From positions 766,700 through 830,699 of the forward strand of contig CAVXWW010000009.1 in NCBI GenBank assembly GCA_963765545.1: DNA of 64,000 nt, given 5' to 3'. The notes under the pieces were generated by a model that did no database searches, was not told where the DNA came from, and worked only from the letters and a program-made list of their open reading frames with translations. Shown here piece by piece: positions 51,097 through 58,596 of this stretch (position 1 is its first letter; each line of letters starts with the position of its first letter). This stretch comes from JARRPM01 sp963765545. Its GTDB lineage: Bacteria; Pseudomonadota; Gammaproteobacteria; Pseudomonadales; Halieaceae. The position numbers were made by a program, and so were the translations under genes.

Positions 51097-52107
51097 ATGG
51101 CGAATGCTATCCACAATCGACCTATCTGCCAGCTGGTGCTGCTCGTGGGGTTCAGTCTTTGGGGTATGGCCGCAGCCCAGAACGTCACGCGCCTCTACCC
51201 GCCCGCTGTGCTCCAACAAGCCGGAAAACTCTACGCCCGGAATATCCAGGGGATGTGGGAGGAAGATTTCGTTGCCCGCCTGGAGCCCGAGGAGCGACGG
51301 CGCGCCGGCCCAATCACGCTACTCCTGCCGCTGGTAGGGGAGAACGGACATCCGCTGGAGTACTACACAGATCCTGCGACGAAGCGCGTCTTTCTACCCA
51401 TCGCCTCGGTGAAATTCCTCGATGATCTGAGCATAGCATTGGCCTACTACCAGCGCCACGGCTGCGACTTGTCGACAGTATCGGACTATGTCGCCCTGCT
51501 GAAAAGCCGGCCGACTGAATTCAACGATCCGCCGCTGGTGGCTCTCGGGGTGCCGGACGATGCACTGGAAGATCCCTACGTCGATGACGTGTCGCAGAAG
51601 CTGCTCAAGTCGACCCTGTTTTTCCTGGCCAGTCACGAGTATGCCCACGTCATGTATGGCCACAGACCTTACTCCGAGATCACAGCAGCACAAGCCCAGG
51701 CCCAGGAAATTGAGGCGGATACGTTTGCCCTGGACGTTATGCGCAGGATAGCAGTGGCTCCGTTGGCGATGTCACAGTTCTTCATGGTGTCGACCCGATT
51801 AGAGGCAACGCAACAGGACTTTCAGTCCCCTGCCGAATATCGGGCCCAGTTGGCCCGGTCTACACATCCGGTCAGCGCGCTGCGCCTTGAAAAGGTCGCA
51901 GCCAATATCGAAGACAACCTGGTCGCCTACGCCAATGCCCAGGATGACCCCCCTGCGTATCGGAAGTTACTGACCACAAACGTCGGCGATCTACGCAGGA
52001 TATCAAGCGAACTTACCGACAGTTCAATGCGGGAACACATGGAGCTCAAGCTGCGAGACGTTGATCCGGCGCAGCTCTCTGACTCCTGTGGAGCCAATGC
52101 CCCCTGA
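51097..52107 (+). CDS. Exported HExxH metalloprotease-like protein
   Basis: The 336-residue protein has a signal peptide (..LVLLVGFSLWGMAAAQ) and a zinc-protease motif HEYAH (about residues 180-184) in TLFFLASHEYAHVMYGHRPY. EIEADTFALDVMRRIA follows with the likely third ligand Glu. The layout resembles M48-type peptidases without the membrane helices. The C-terminal part is helical. It is divergent from the lipoprotein-CHAT operon (starts 147 bp apart) and so may be co-regulated with it. A copy of the 21-nt motif follows 30 bp after the stop. Confidence 0.75.
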   Translation: MANAIHNRPICQLVLLVGFSLWGMAAAQNVTRLYPPAVLQQAGKLYARNIQGMWEEDFVARLEPEERRRAGPITLLLPLVGENGHPLEYYTDPATKRVFLPIASVKFLDDLSIALAYYQRHGCDLSTVSDYVALLKSRPTEFNDPPLVALGVPDDALEDPYVDDVSQKLLKSTLFFLASHEYAHVMYGHRPYSEITAAQAQAQEIEADTFALDVMRRIAVAPLAMSQFFMVSTRLEATQQDFQSPAEYRAQLARSTHPVSALRLEKVAANIEDNLVAYANAQDDPPAYRKLLTTNVGDLRRISSELTDSSMREHMELKLRDVDPAQLSDSCGANAP

Positions 52108-52137
52108 TCGCACCGCGCTTTTCAGTACTAACAAGTT

Positions 52138-52158
52138 GGTATTAATGTAATGAACCAT
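52138..52158 (+). repeat. 21-nt dispersed motif, copy 4
   Basis: GGTATTAATGTAATGAACCA plus T lies 30 bp after the metalloprotease gene stop. An inverted relative is at 53759-53779, but in the opposite sense to the 7751/8369 pair. Confidence 0.6.
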
Positions 52159-52168
52159 CTGTAAGTTA

Positions 52169-52311
52169 TCTATTCAACCTTGGCAGGCATCTGCTCAGGG
52201 CTGAACACTATCGGAATCTCAGGATGAGTGCGTACGCTGAATGGAGCACGGCGGTGTCATGAAGAACGCCCCCTGCTTCTTCACGTCCGGCTCAGTTAAT
52301 TTGTCAAAACG
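52169..52311 (+). mobile_element. IS6-family 3' end remnant
   Basis: The transposase tail LFNLGRHLLRAEHYRNLRMS, AYAEWSTAVS and stop is in frame, followed by the right end, whose complement is GTTTTGACAAATTAACTG. No 5' part exists. It lies directly at the stop codon of the LtrA gene (52312). Confidence 0.75.
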
Positions 52312-53511
52312 TCAGGGAGCTTCCGCCACCGACTTGCCCCTTGAGCCCAGGTAAATGCTAAAGCAGAGTCGGCCGAGAACGACAAGCGCCAGCAGTCTAA
52401 CCAGATTGGCCCCCGCCAGATCGCCTAGAGCAAAGCCGATAATTCCGATAAGCGCTGCCGATACAAGATTGCCAACAATCCTCGGAACGCGACCCACTTC
52501 GCCGCTGCCAAAGCGTAAACCCTGCTCGATGATCGTCAACGCTATAAAGTAGAGAATCAAGGAGGAAACATAGAGCACCCTGTACTCTTCGGGCAGGGCG
52601 GAGCTGTGCGCATCGATATCTGCGAGAAATAGTTTCTTGGCCGAAACACCTAGGGCCACCAGACTGACCACAAGCGGCAGATGTCCGTACGCCCACAGAA
52701 TGGCACGCCCGTCGTCACCCGCATTTACCTCAGTCTGTGGGAGATCATCGAAATAAAGCCACCACACCGCGAAGACGACAATCAGTCCGACCCCGCCATA
52801 GGAAATCTGCGGCAACCCTATGCTATATCCCTCCGTCACACCGAGAAACTTAATGAACGACTCACCTATTACAATAATGATAAAAATCCCGAAACGTTCG
52901 GCAATATGGTGCTTGTCGACAGGCCATAGCCGACGGTACTGGCTTATCCTTGATAACTGTGGAACCGACAACTCAATACCGATCCCCACAAGCCAGGCAA
53001 TCCATTGATAACCTTCAGGCAAAAAAATTGACGAGGTCCAAACGAGGGACGCAAGAGAAAAACCGGCAACATACCGCGCTGTGAACTGCCGGCTCTCGGG
53101 GTGCGAAAACATGGTTCTGGCATACATCAGAATCAGCGCCAGGCGCGTTGCAACGCAGGCAATGGTGAACTGGGTGGCCAGCTCGCCAAAGGCCCCTCTG
53201 AGACTGATGCCCATGATTGCTATTGCCGAGATCTGGAAAAAAATCAGAATCCGGTGTGGTAGGTCGTCAACTACGTACCTGTTCTGGAAGAAGGCCATGC
53301 TGAACCATACCCACCAGATTGCCGTCAGCATGACAAGGAACTGGCCGATGCCCTGCAAGTGAAGTTCAGACCCAAGGAAATCACCCAACTGGATAAGTGT
53401 TGCAACAAAAACTAGATCATAGAAGAGCTCAAGCCAGGAGACAGCGCGCTTCGCGTTCGGGGACGACTTCGAGTCTAGAAAATAAGTAGGAGGACTCAGT
53501 AATTTGGCCAT
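52312..53511 (-). CDS. Low-temperature requirement A (LtrA) family membrane protein
   Basis: The 399-residue protein has about 11-12 predicted membrane helices and the family start VSWLELFYDLVFVATLIQLG. LTAIWWVWFSMAFFQNRYVV, HHIAERFGIFIIIVIGESFI and DDGRAILWAYGHLPLVVSLV are the family's conserved blocks. LtrA was linked to cold growth in Listeria, but the molecular role is not established. The length is normal. An IS6 remnant touches the 3' end; the stop codon TGA is complete. The promoter must lie in 53512-53828. Confidence 0.9.
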   Translation of the reverse strand: MAKLLSPPTYFLDSKSSPNAKRAVSWLELFYDLVFVATLIQLGDFLGSELHLQGIGQFLVMLTAIWWVWFSMAFFQNRYVVDDLPHRILIFFQISAIAIMGISLRGAFGELATQFTIACVATRLALILMYARTMFSHPESRQFTARYVAGFSLASLVWTSSIFLPEGYQWIAWLVGIGIELSVPQLSRISQYRRLWPVDKHHIAERFGIFIIIVIGESFIKFLGVTEGYSIGLPQISYGGVGLIVVFAVWWLYFDDLPQTEVNAGDDGRAILWAYGHLPLVVSLVALGVSAKKLFLADIDAHSSALPEEYRVLYVSSLILYFIALTIIEQGLRFGSGEVGRVPRIVGNLVSAALIGIIGFALGDLAGANLVRLLALVVLGRLCFSIYLGSRGKSVAEAP

Positions 53512-53828
53512 GGCTTTATGGTTCGCTCTCGACTTTTAATATAATTGCGGCACGTTATTCTCACCTCTACGCATCGCCATATCTCTTTGTCCGACGGGGA
53601 TTACAGCTGTTCCAGCGCGGACAATCTGGTACAGCTTTGGCTCTGTTGCGCCATCAGCGGCACGGGCTGCGATCCTTCCAGATAACTCAAGTAAGTTGCC
53701 GTGTGCTAAAGGCGGCCGTTGCATTGGCCAAAAAAAACACGTGACCATCTCGTCAATAATGGATCATTACACTAATACCCGGCAGACCGTTCCGCTTCAC
53801 ATCAGTAGACTATCAATAGAACTTTCGA
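53512..53828. other. Intergenic region between LtrA and the AraC gene
   Basis: No clear gene is seen; a 70-codon minus-strand frame lacks support. It contains the 21-nt motif at 53759-53779. The promoter of ltrA is expected here, but I cannot pin boxes. Confidence 0.35.
53759..53779 (-). repeat. 21-nt dispersed motif, copy 5
   Basis: On the minus strand this reads GGTATTAGTGTAATGATCCA plus T, 50 bp beyond the AraC gene stop. Like copies 2-4, it lies just after the 3' end of a gene in the direction of transcription. Confidence 0.55.
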
Positions 53829-54872
53829 TCAGGGACCGTGCGAGCGGTATGATCGTGGCGTAGCGCCTGTCCAGCGCCGAAAAGCCTTGCGAAAATTCGA
53901 TGGATCGGCGAACCCTACCCGGTGGGCTACTTCCCCGATCGGCAGGCGGGTTGAAGACAGGAACTGGATCGCTACCGATGCCCGCACGTCATCCAGCAGT
54001 CCTTGGAATGTAGCATTTTCCTCCGCCAGTCTGCGGTAGAGCGAGCGCCTGGAAAGTCCCAGTTCACGCGCAATTTCGGAGGCGAGCGGCTGTTCGCGTA
54101 TCCTGCCAAGCAGGGTCAGCCGTATCTCCCTTTGCAACGGCGTCTGGCCCTTGCCGGAGGTCAGCACACTTTCGCAAAAATCCGTGCATAACGTGGCGAG
54201 GAAGCGGCTGGCATTTGGGCAGGGTAAGCTCATACAAGCGGCATCAAATTGCCACTCCATCACGGTGGCATCAAAATGCAGGTCGCATTTGAATTTCTCT
54301 CGCAGTGCGTCGGCATGTGGTGGTTCGGGGTAGGGAAAAAACATAGACGTGCTGGGAAAGCGCTGGCCCATGATGAGATCGAGCAGGGTTGTCATTGAGC
54401 TGCGCCAGAATTCTGCTATGAAAGGCAGTATGGGGCCGAGCGCGAGCGGGTTCTGTGAGATGAAAACTGCAGTGTCACCCCGAATCTCGCGGGTGATATT
54501 GAGCACGACACCGGCAAATTCGATCTGCGTAAAGCCGAATTGCAGGCAGTCGCCAACGGTTTCACTGCTGGCCATGCCGTAGCCGTAAAGTCCGAAATCG
54601 CCGATGGTCTGGCGGCAGCCGGCGCGCAGGGCCGCATCGCTGCGGCGCGACAGGCGCCAGGCATTGCGCATTATCGTGACTCGCTGGGTTCGGCTGGGCG
54701 GGAGATCCGGGCTGTCAAACCAGGATTCGTCCACGCCACTACCTTCGACCAATGCAGCGCTGCTGACACCTTCCTCAAGTAATTCATCACGCAGTGCGCG
54801 CAATCCCATTGTTGATCCGGATGCATTGAGGGCAGGTAACGGCTGCGACGGGGACAGTGGGTGAGATGGCAC
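53829..54872 (-). CDS. AraC-family regulator with arabinose-binding-type N-terminal domain
   Basis: The 347-residue regulator starts at GTG 54872 (MPSHPLSPSQPLPALNASGS..), with GGAG 7 bases before it. The N-terminal domain resembles the arabinose-binding/dimerisation type of AraC family members (LRDELLEEGVSSAALVEGSG, LGPILPFIAEFWRSSMTTLL). The C-terminal double HTH reads ASEIARELGLSRRSLYRRLA, EENATFQGLLDDVRASVAIQ, FLSSTRLPIGEVAHRVGFAD, PSNFRKAFRRWTGATPRSYR. It is divergent from the locus to the right and is its likely regulator. A degenerate copy of its start region occurs at 55463-55595. Confidence 0.88.
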   Translation of the reverse strand: MPSHPLSPSQPLPALNASGSTMGLRALRDELLEEGVSSAALVEGSGVDESWFDSPDLPPSRTQRVTIMRNAWRLSRRSDAALRAGCRQTIGDFGLYGYGMASSETVGDCLQFGFTQIEFAGVVLNITREIRGDTAVFISQNPLALGPILPFIAEFWRSSMTTLLDLIMGQRFPSTSMFFPYPEPPHADALREKFKCDLHFDATVMEWQFDAACMSLPCPNASRFLATLCTDFCESVLTSGKGQTPLQREIRLTLLGRIREQPLASEIARELGLSRRSLYRRLAEENATFQGLLDDVRASVAIQFLSSTRLPIGEVAHRVGFADPSNFRKAFRRWTGATPRSYRSHGP

Positions 54873-54950
54873 GATATCACTCCATATTTGGCGCAATCGG
54901 CCCTTTTTAACAGAAATGGAGTAACTATGATAGGGCATCCCGATTGTCTA
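54811..54950. repeat. AraC promoter-region repeat, copy 1
   Basis: This copy contains the GTG start of the AraC gene, its ribosome site and the upstream region ending TATGATAGGGCATCCC. It is roughly 70 percent alike to 55463-55595 in the same orientation. Because it is shared between two sites, it may contain an AraC binding site; the exact site is not identified. Confidence 0.6.
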
Positions 54951-55006
54951 TCCGGCGATTCTGGTGACTCGTTCAATGAATGTCTTACCAGTTAAGGAGA
55001 GGAGTA

Positions 55007-55461
55007 ATGGTTTTGAAGATGTTTTTATCCAATGCAAAGAAGGATTTCACTGTCGGGGCGCTCACTCTCGGTTTGGGAATTGCAGCTCCACTCAAGCAGC
55101 GGTTATTCTTCCCGAGAAGAGTGGCTTCAGTGGCTACTTCAACCTTGGGGTCGGCGGCGTCAGCGTCGAGTCCAATATGCTGGCCAGTATCATGTCCGGC
55201 AATCTCGATGTCGGTGACAAGGAAATCAACAACTTCACTGACTCGCCCAACGGTAGCGAGGGCGGTGCCATACCTGTGTTTAATTTCCAGTTGTCCTACA
55301 CGTTTGCCAGCACGGGCACTCAACTGCACGTGGGTAACCTGCTGGAGGAATTCCTGAGTTTCGACACCAGTACTATCGCCGGTGTGCGCCAGGATGTGGG
55401 TAGGGCCGGTCTGGTCGGGGCCAGTTTGCAGGCCACCAGCTTTGACACCCAGCTTGCCTAG
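55007..55461 (+). pseudogene. DUF2860 outer-membrane protein, frameshifted and truncated
   Basis: The start MVLKMFLSNAKKDFTVGALT, LGLGIAAP is signal-like; the frame then changes near 55100. The second frame gives TQAAVILPEKSGFSGYFNLG, VGGVSVESNMLAS, IPVFNFQLSYTFASTGTQLH, VGNLLEEFLSFDTSTIAGVR and QDVGRAGLVGASLQATSFDT, which fits the first half of DUF2860 proteins. It stops at 55461, exactly where the second copy of the AraC promoter repeat begins. The C-terminal half is missing. Confidence 0.7.
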
Positions 55462-55462
55462 T

Positions 55463-55595
55463 GTCGATCCGGATGTATTCAGGAGAGGTGTCGGCAGTGT
55501 TGGGAGCAGCAGGTCAGATGGCACGATGGAACCCTATATTTGGCACGATATAACCTTTTTTATCAGAATTAAAGTATCTATGATAGGGCAGTCCC
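55463..55595. repeat. AraC promoter-region repeat, copy 2
   Basis: The minus strand would read a degenerate AraC N-terminus (MPSDLLLPTLPTPLLNTSGS) from a GTG at 55524, but the GGAG ribosome site is lost. The plus-strand side (ATCTATGATAGGGCAGTCCC) lies 60 bp upstream of the enoyl-CoA hydratase gene, so this copy probably holds the promoter of the catabolic operon. Confidence 0.6.
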
Positions 55596-55653
55596 ATCTG
55601 ACTACCCACGCTTAGGGTGGCCAGCTTAATCAATTTCGATCTGAGGAGCTCCC

Positions 55654-56433
55654 ATGTCCGTTTCTGATTCCTGTTCCTGTGTAGTTGATTCCGGTCTGGC
55701 CGTGGTCACTCTGCATCACGCCCCCCATAACCTGCTTGGCCCCGTACTGATGCAATCGCTGCTGGATGCGCTTGAGCAGGCGCAGGCTGCCGGAGCGCGC
55801 GCCGTGTTGCTGAAAAGCAGCCTAAGGCACTTTTCTGCCGGCGCCGACCTGTCCCTGTTTGAGGCCGCGACCGGTGGCGATGAAGGGCTCGGCGTATCGC
55901 CGGTACAGTTTCTTGCCGAGCTCGAGGCATTCCCCCTGCCGATCGTTGCTTGCGTGCACGGTGTGTGTGTCGGCGGCGGCTTCGAACTGGCCTTGTCGTG
56001 CGATTTCATTATCGCCGCGCGCAGCGCTAAGTTGGGCTCGGTGGAGGTGACGCTGGGTATCAACCCGCTGATGGGTGCGGTACAGCGCCAGGTGGCGCGT
56101 TGCGGGGCCTTGCGCGCGAAGGAGATATCCATGCTGGGGCGCCGCTACGACGCCGAGACGCTGGAGCGCTGGAACCTGATCAACCGGGTGGTGGACGATG
56201 AGCATCTCGAGGAAGCGGCAATGGCAGTGGCGACCGAGCTCGCCAACGGACCTACCCTGGCACACCAGATTACCAAGCAGCTGGCGCGGCTGGCCGAGGA
56301 CGGCGGAGTCGCCGCGGCGGACCGGGAGATGGAGCGCCTGCAGCAGGCGCTGTGGAATTCCGAGGATTTGAAAATAGGCCTGGAGTCTCTACAGAAAAAC
56401 GGCCCCGGCCACGCGAAGTTCGTGGGACGCTGA
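55654..56433 (+). CDS. Enoyl-CoA hydratase/isomerase family protein
   Basis: The 259-residue crotonase has the oxyanion-hole pairs SSLRHFSAGADLSLFE and CVHGVCVGGGFELALSCDFI, and the later KLGSVEVTLGINPLMGAVQR. Glu in GSVEVTLGIN is in the usual catalytic position. It would act on an acyl-CoA in fatty-acid or side-chain breakdown. Adjacent to the CaiB-type CoA transferase, which begins 3 bp after its stop, so the two form an operon. A CTGAGGAG site lies 9 bases before the ATG. Confidence 0.92.
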   Translation: MSVSDSCSCVVDSGLAVVTLHHAPHNLLGPVLMQSLLDALEQAQAAGARAVLLKSSLRHFSAGADLSLFEAATGGDEGLGVSPVQFLAELEAFPLPIVACVHGVCVGGGFELALSCDFIIAARSAKLGSVEVTLGINPLMGAVQRQVARCGALRAKEISMLGRRYDAETLERWNLINRVVDDEHLEEAAMAVATELANGPTLAHQITKQLARLAEDGGVAAADREMERLQQALWNSEDLKIGLESLQKNGPGHAKFVGR

Positions 56434-56436
56434 GCC

Positions 56437-57690
56437 GTGGCTGCGCCGCTGGAGGGAATCCGAGTCGTCGATTTTTCACGGGTGCTAGCCGGGCCGCTGT
56501 GCGGGCGTACCCTGCAGGACCTGGGCGCCGAGGTAATCAAGATTGAGCCGCCGGGGGTGGATGTCGCGCGCTTCGCGGCACCGGTCAATCCCAACGGGGT
56601 ATCGGGGTATTATGCCCAGCAGAATGCCGGTAAGCGCAATATCTGCATCGACCTCAACAGACCCGAGGCCAGGGAGATAGCGCTCGAGCTCTGCGACCAG
56701 GCGGACATACTCGTAGAGAATTTCCGGCCCGGGACACTGGCCAGTTTCGGGCTCGATTACGAGACCCTGGCACGCCGTAACCCCGGGCTGGTCTACGTGG
56801 CCATTTCCGGGTACGGGCAGGGTGGTCCTTGGCGTAGCCGTATGGCATACGCGCCGACCGTGCAAGCGGAAGCCGGCTTTACCCATCACTCCCTGCGCCA
56901 TTTTGGGGACAATCTGCAGTCTGCCCAGACGGACTCTCTTTCACATGCCGATGTCTACGCCGGCCTGCAAGCGACGATTGCCGTACTGGCTGCCCTGAAT
57001 CAGCGCCAGCACACAGGGCGCGGACAATTTATCGATGTCGCCATGGCCGCAACGATCATGTCCATCAACGAGCGTGCGCACGTCGATCTCAACGGGTTGG
57101 ATTTGAACGATGAGCCGGCGATCCTCGGGGCCACAGACGGATCATTTTTTTGTGGCCCGGGCGGTGAAAAACTGGTCACCGCAATCAGCCTGGTTGGCAG
57201 CATTACATTCCGCTTCTTCGTTACGGCGATGCGGCGCCCTGACCTCGCAGTTGATTCGCGCTTCAGTACGCCAGCTGCCCGGCGAGCCAATCTCGAGGCG
57301 CTGAAAGCCGTCGTGCAGGCCTGGATCTACTCGTTTCCCACGCTGGCGGCACTGGATGCACAGTTCGACGAGGGCAAAATTGCCATTGGTGAAGTGCGTT
57401 CACTGGATGCAATCGCCGACAGCGAGTGGGCCGATTATTGGGGCGCGACGCTAAGCGTCGACGACCGTAACGGCGGTGAGTTCCGCCTTCCTGGCCGGCC
57501 CTGGAAATTTTCCGATGCCCAATTGCCTCTGCCGTCCGGGCCGGCATTCCAGGGCGAACACAACCGGCAAATCTGTACAGAACTCGGCATGGACCCTGCC
57601 CGGATCGATTCCCTTCAGGCGGATGGGGCCCTGGTGGGCAACAACGCGGCCAAAGTCATCGCCATGGTGCTTGGAGCAGGGTCGCCGTAA
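56437..57690 (+). CDS. CaiB/BaiF-type (family III) CoA transferase
   Basis: The 417-residue enzyme starts at GTG right after the hydratase stop. Family motifs are GIRVVDFSRVLAGPLCGRTL, QDLGAEVIKIEPPGVDVARF, GYYAQQNAGKRNICIDLNRP, ILVENFRPGTLASFGLDYET and TGRGQFIDVAMAATIMSINE. The catalytic Asp is in the region around the QTDSLSHADVYAGLQATIAV segment. It would move CoA between carboxylic acids, activating the substrate of the neighbouring hydratase. The length is normal for the family. Confidence 0.92.
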   Translation: MAAPLEGIRVVDFSRVLAGPLCGRTLQDLGAEVIKIEPPGVDVARFAAPVNPNGVSGYYAQQNAGKRNICIDLNRPEAREIALELCDQADILVENFRPGTLASFGLDYETLARRNPGLVYVAISGYGQGGPWRSRMAYAPTVQAEAGFTHHSLRHFGDNLQSAQTDSLSHADVYAGLQATIAVLAALNQRQHTGRGQFIDVAMAATIMSINERAHVDLNGLDLNDEPAILGATDGSFFCGPGGEKLVTAISLVGSITFRFFVTAMRRPDLAVDSRFSTPAARRANLEALKAVVQAWIYSFPTLAALDAQFDEGKIAIGEVRSLDAIADSEWADYWGATLSVDDRNGGEFRLPGRPWKFSDAQLPLPSGPAFQGEHNRQICTELGMDPARIDSLQADGALVGNNAAKVIAMVLGAGSP

Positions 57691-57744
57691 GTTGCGTTTC
57701 AGTTCAGTGACCTTGAAATTTTTGATTCAAAAAAGGAGTTTTTC

Positions 57745-58509
57745 ATGACGATTAATCACAAAAACGGATTGTGCCTCACGGCGATTTTTGCTCTGAGCAC
57801 GGCACTGGCCCTTCCGGCAAAAGCGGAAGACTGGCAGCACCAGGCCGGCATAACGGCTTTTGCCTTCGGCATGGAAGGTAATGGCGGCGTCAAGGGCATA
57901 AAAGCCCCGATGGATTACAGTATCAGTGATGTTCTCGACGATCTTGACGCCGCGTTGACGCTGCTGGTTCAGGGAACTAACGACTCCTGGGGTTACTGGG
58001 GGAGTTATGAATACCTGAGCATGAGCGACAACACCACATTCCGCACTCCGGGAGATGCCACCAATGCCAAGGTCAACGGCAAGGCTTCCTTTGACACTCA
58101 AATAATCGATGTCGGTTTATCCTGGAATGTTCCGGGCGTGCAGTGGCTGGAACTCATCGGCGGCGCGCGCGGCTGGATTGTGGAGGAAAAATTCCGCGCC
58201 GAGCGCAGCACTGACTTTGGCGGCGGTGTGCGCAGCGTCTCGACACAGGAAGAATGGGTTGATGGTTTCGTTGGTGTTCGCGCGAAATTTCCGCTTTCCA
58301 AAAACTGGGGCGCCATGTTGCGCGCCGATGCCGGCGCCGGGGATTCCGATTCCACCTACCAGGCGCTGGCCATGCTCAATTATGAGATAAGCGATCGCTG
58401 GACCACCGCCTTCGGCCTTCGCTATCTGTCGGTCGATTACTCCAGCGGCGGTTTCCTGTTCGATATGGAAATGAGCGGATTTGAAATAGCAGCGCTGTAC
58501 TCATTCTGA
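57745..58509 (+). CDS. Outer-membrane beta-barrel protein
   Basis: The 254-residue protein has a signal peptide (..LTAIFALSTALALPAKA) and a series of amphipathic strands ending in Phe (FEIAALYSF), the typical outer-membrane C-terminus. It resembles OmpW/OmpA-like small barrels by pattern (GITAFAFGMEGNGGVKGI.., WNVPGVQWLELIGGARGWIV, WTTAFGLRYLSVDYSSGGFL). It may pass a hydrophobic substrate or stabilise the cell surface. Located in the operon-like series after the CoA transferase, 54 bp downstream. AAAAAGGAG precedes the ATG. Confidence 0.8.
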   Translation: MTINHKNGLCLTAIFALSTALALPAKAEDWQHQAGITAFAFGMEGNGGVKGIKAPMDYSISDVLDDLDAALTLLVQGTNDSWGYWGSYEYLSMSDNTTFRTPGDATNAKVNGKASFDTQIIDVGLSWNVPGVQWLELIGGARGWIVEEKFRAERSTDFGGGVRSVSTQEEWVDGFVGVRAKFPLSKNWGAMLRADAGAGDSDSTYQALAMLNYEISDRWTTAFGLRYLSVDYSSGGFLFDMEMSGFEIAALYSF

Positions 58510-58596
58510 GTATTGCAAGACTGCGCCGTGAGGCACCGCGCTCTTTTTGAGGTACCGCATGGTGCTCTGTTATACACAACGGAAATGGGATTAACG

